A stretch of DNA of 64,000 nt from Anolis sagrei (lineage: Eukaryota; Chordata; Lepidosauria; Squamata; Anolidae), in the NCBI RefSeq assembly GCF_037176765.1, contig NC_090034.1, positions 21,609,375-21,673,374 of the forward strand, given 5' to 3'. The translations under genes were made by a program, and so were the position numbers. The notes under the pieces were generated by a model, which had not been told where the DNA came from, searched no databases, and was given only the letters and a program-made list of their open reading frames with translations. This document shows positions 63,308 to 64,000 of the stretch, piece after piece (the first letter of the stretch is position 1; each line of letters opens with the position of its first letter).

Positions 63308-64000
63308 TATTTGCAGAGTGGCTTGTAGGTCTTCATCTGAATGTGCACAGACTACGTTATCATTGGCATAATGGAGTTCTGTAACAGATGTTGTTGTGAC
63401 CTTGGTTTTGGCTTTTAGTATGCTGACATTAAATATCTTGCCATCTGTCAACTCTAAGCAAGCCACACCTTTGCAGAAGAATACGAGAAACTCAACCTCT
63501 CATTGAACATTGAGAAAACCAAAGTGCTCTTCCAGTAGATACCAGCCAATTCCTTCTGCAATGCCAGAAATACACTTTAATGGTGTAATGTTAGAAAATT
63601 TTGACCATTTCTGCTACCTTGGCAGCCACCTCTCTATAAAAGCAAAGACCACCAGCACTGAAGTGATGCCCCTACACTATCAACTCTGCTGGACTGGCCA
63701 CGTTGTCCAAATGCCCGATCACCATCTCCCAAAGCAGTTACTCTACTCCCAACTCAGAAATGGAAAATGGAATGCTGGTAGACAGGAAAGGAGATTTAAA
63801 GATGGGCTTAAAGCTAACATTAAAAACTGTGGCATAGATACAAAGAACCAGGAAGCCCTGGCCCTTGAGTGCTCAAACTGGAGGTCAGCTGTGAACAACA
63901 GTGCTGTGGAATTCCAAGCAGCACGAATGGAGGGCAAAAGGGAGAAACGTGCCAAGAAGAAGGCACATCAAGCCAACCCTGACCGGGACTGCCTTCCACC
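63308..64000 (+). mobile_element. APE-type LINE with 5' inversion, runs off the window
   Basis: 63466-63308 on minus encodes RT (GVACLELTDGKIFNV, LHYANDNVVCAHSDEDLQ). From 63470 on plus it continues FAEEYEKLNLSLNIEKTKVL, WTGHVVQMPDHHLPKQLLYS, ALALECSNWRSAVNNSAVEF. The inverted piece ends at the residue where the sense piece begins. Clade uncertain (RTE-like). Confidence 0.7.

Overview
The window looks like a squamate reptile chromosome, probably a lizard. The evidence is the repeat mix: L2-type, CR1-type, L1 and REL-endonuclease (R4-like) LINEs, tRNA-derived SINEs ending in 'gcgacttg...tcctgacac', hAT hairpin MITEs and very many (AAT/ATT)n arrays. The genes are vertebrate, with GT-AG introns. 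I recognise three host loci; most of the rest is transposon-derived.

Layout. (1) 0.3-6.1 kb: an almost complete but broken L2-type LINE on the minus strand, then two L1 3' ends lying head to head. (2) 6.5-21.1 kb, minus strand: a SPATA31-like gene. It has an N-terminal membrane segment, an acidic stretch and many 'FLxxxxxxxLExHxxxKxxxxxWGLPxxvxxSL' motifs, and includes an 822-bp (274-codon) tandem array. It carries stops and frameshifts and is cut in two by a 6.2-kb LTR element with two 509-bp LTRs that I read as identical. (3) 21.4-35.5 kb: L2 copies, hAT elements, SINEs, a tandem array derived from CR1 tails, a cluster of 5S-rRNA-like repeats and one splice-site-bounded 39-nt candidate exon. 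(4) 35.6-56.0 kb, plus strand: a complete 15-coding-exon SLC5A11 gene (sodium/myo-inositol cotransporter 2, SMIT2/SGLT6), 677 codons, all splice phases consistent. Its introns hold minisatellites, palindromic repeats, nested LINEs and a 570-bp pyrimidine tract. Its 3'UTR carries a near-perfect 63-bp-stem hairpin. (5) 56.5-63.2 kb, plus strand: REL-LINE fragments, then a 7-exon gene for a 237-residue protein resembling the TEX47 (C7orf62) family with a BLUF-like fold pattern. (6) 63.3-64.0 kb: an APE-type LINE whose 5' part is inverted in the way twin priming predicts; it runs off the window.

The genes do not form a pathway. The SPATA31-like and TEX47-like loci suggest testis expression by family, and SLC5A11 lies between them. 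I found no wholly new enzymatic system. The most unusual items are the repeat-expanded SPATA31-like gene hit by a very young, apparently non-autonomous LTR element, and the repeat-built RNA structures in the SLC5A11 transcript. Exon limits come from reading frame, splice consensus and remembered family sequences; no search was run.
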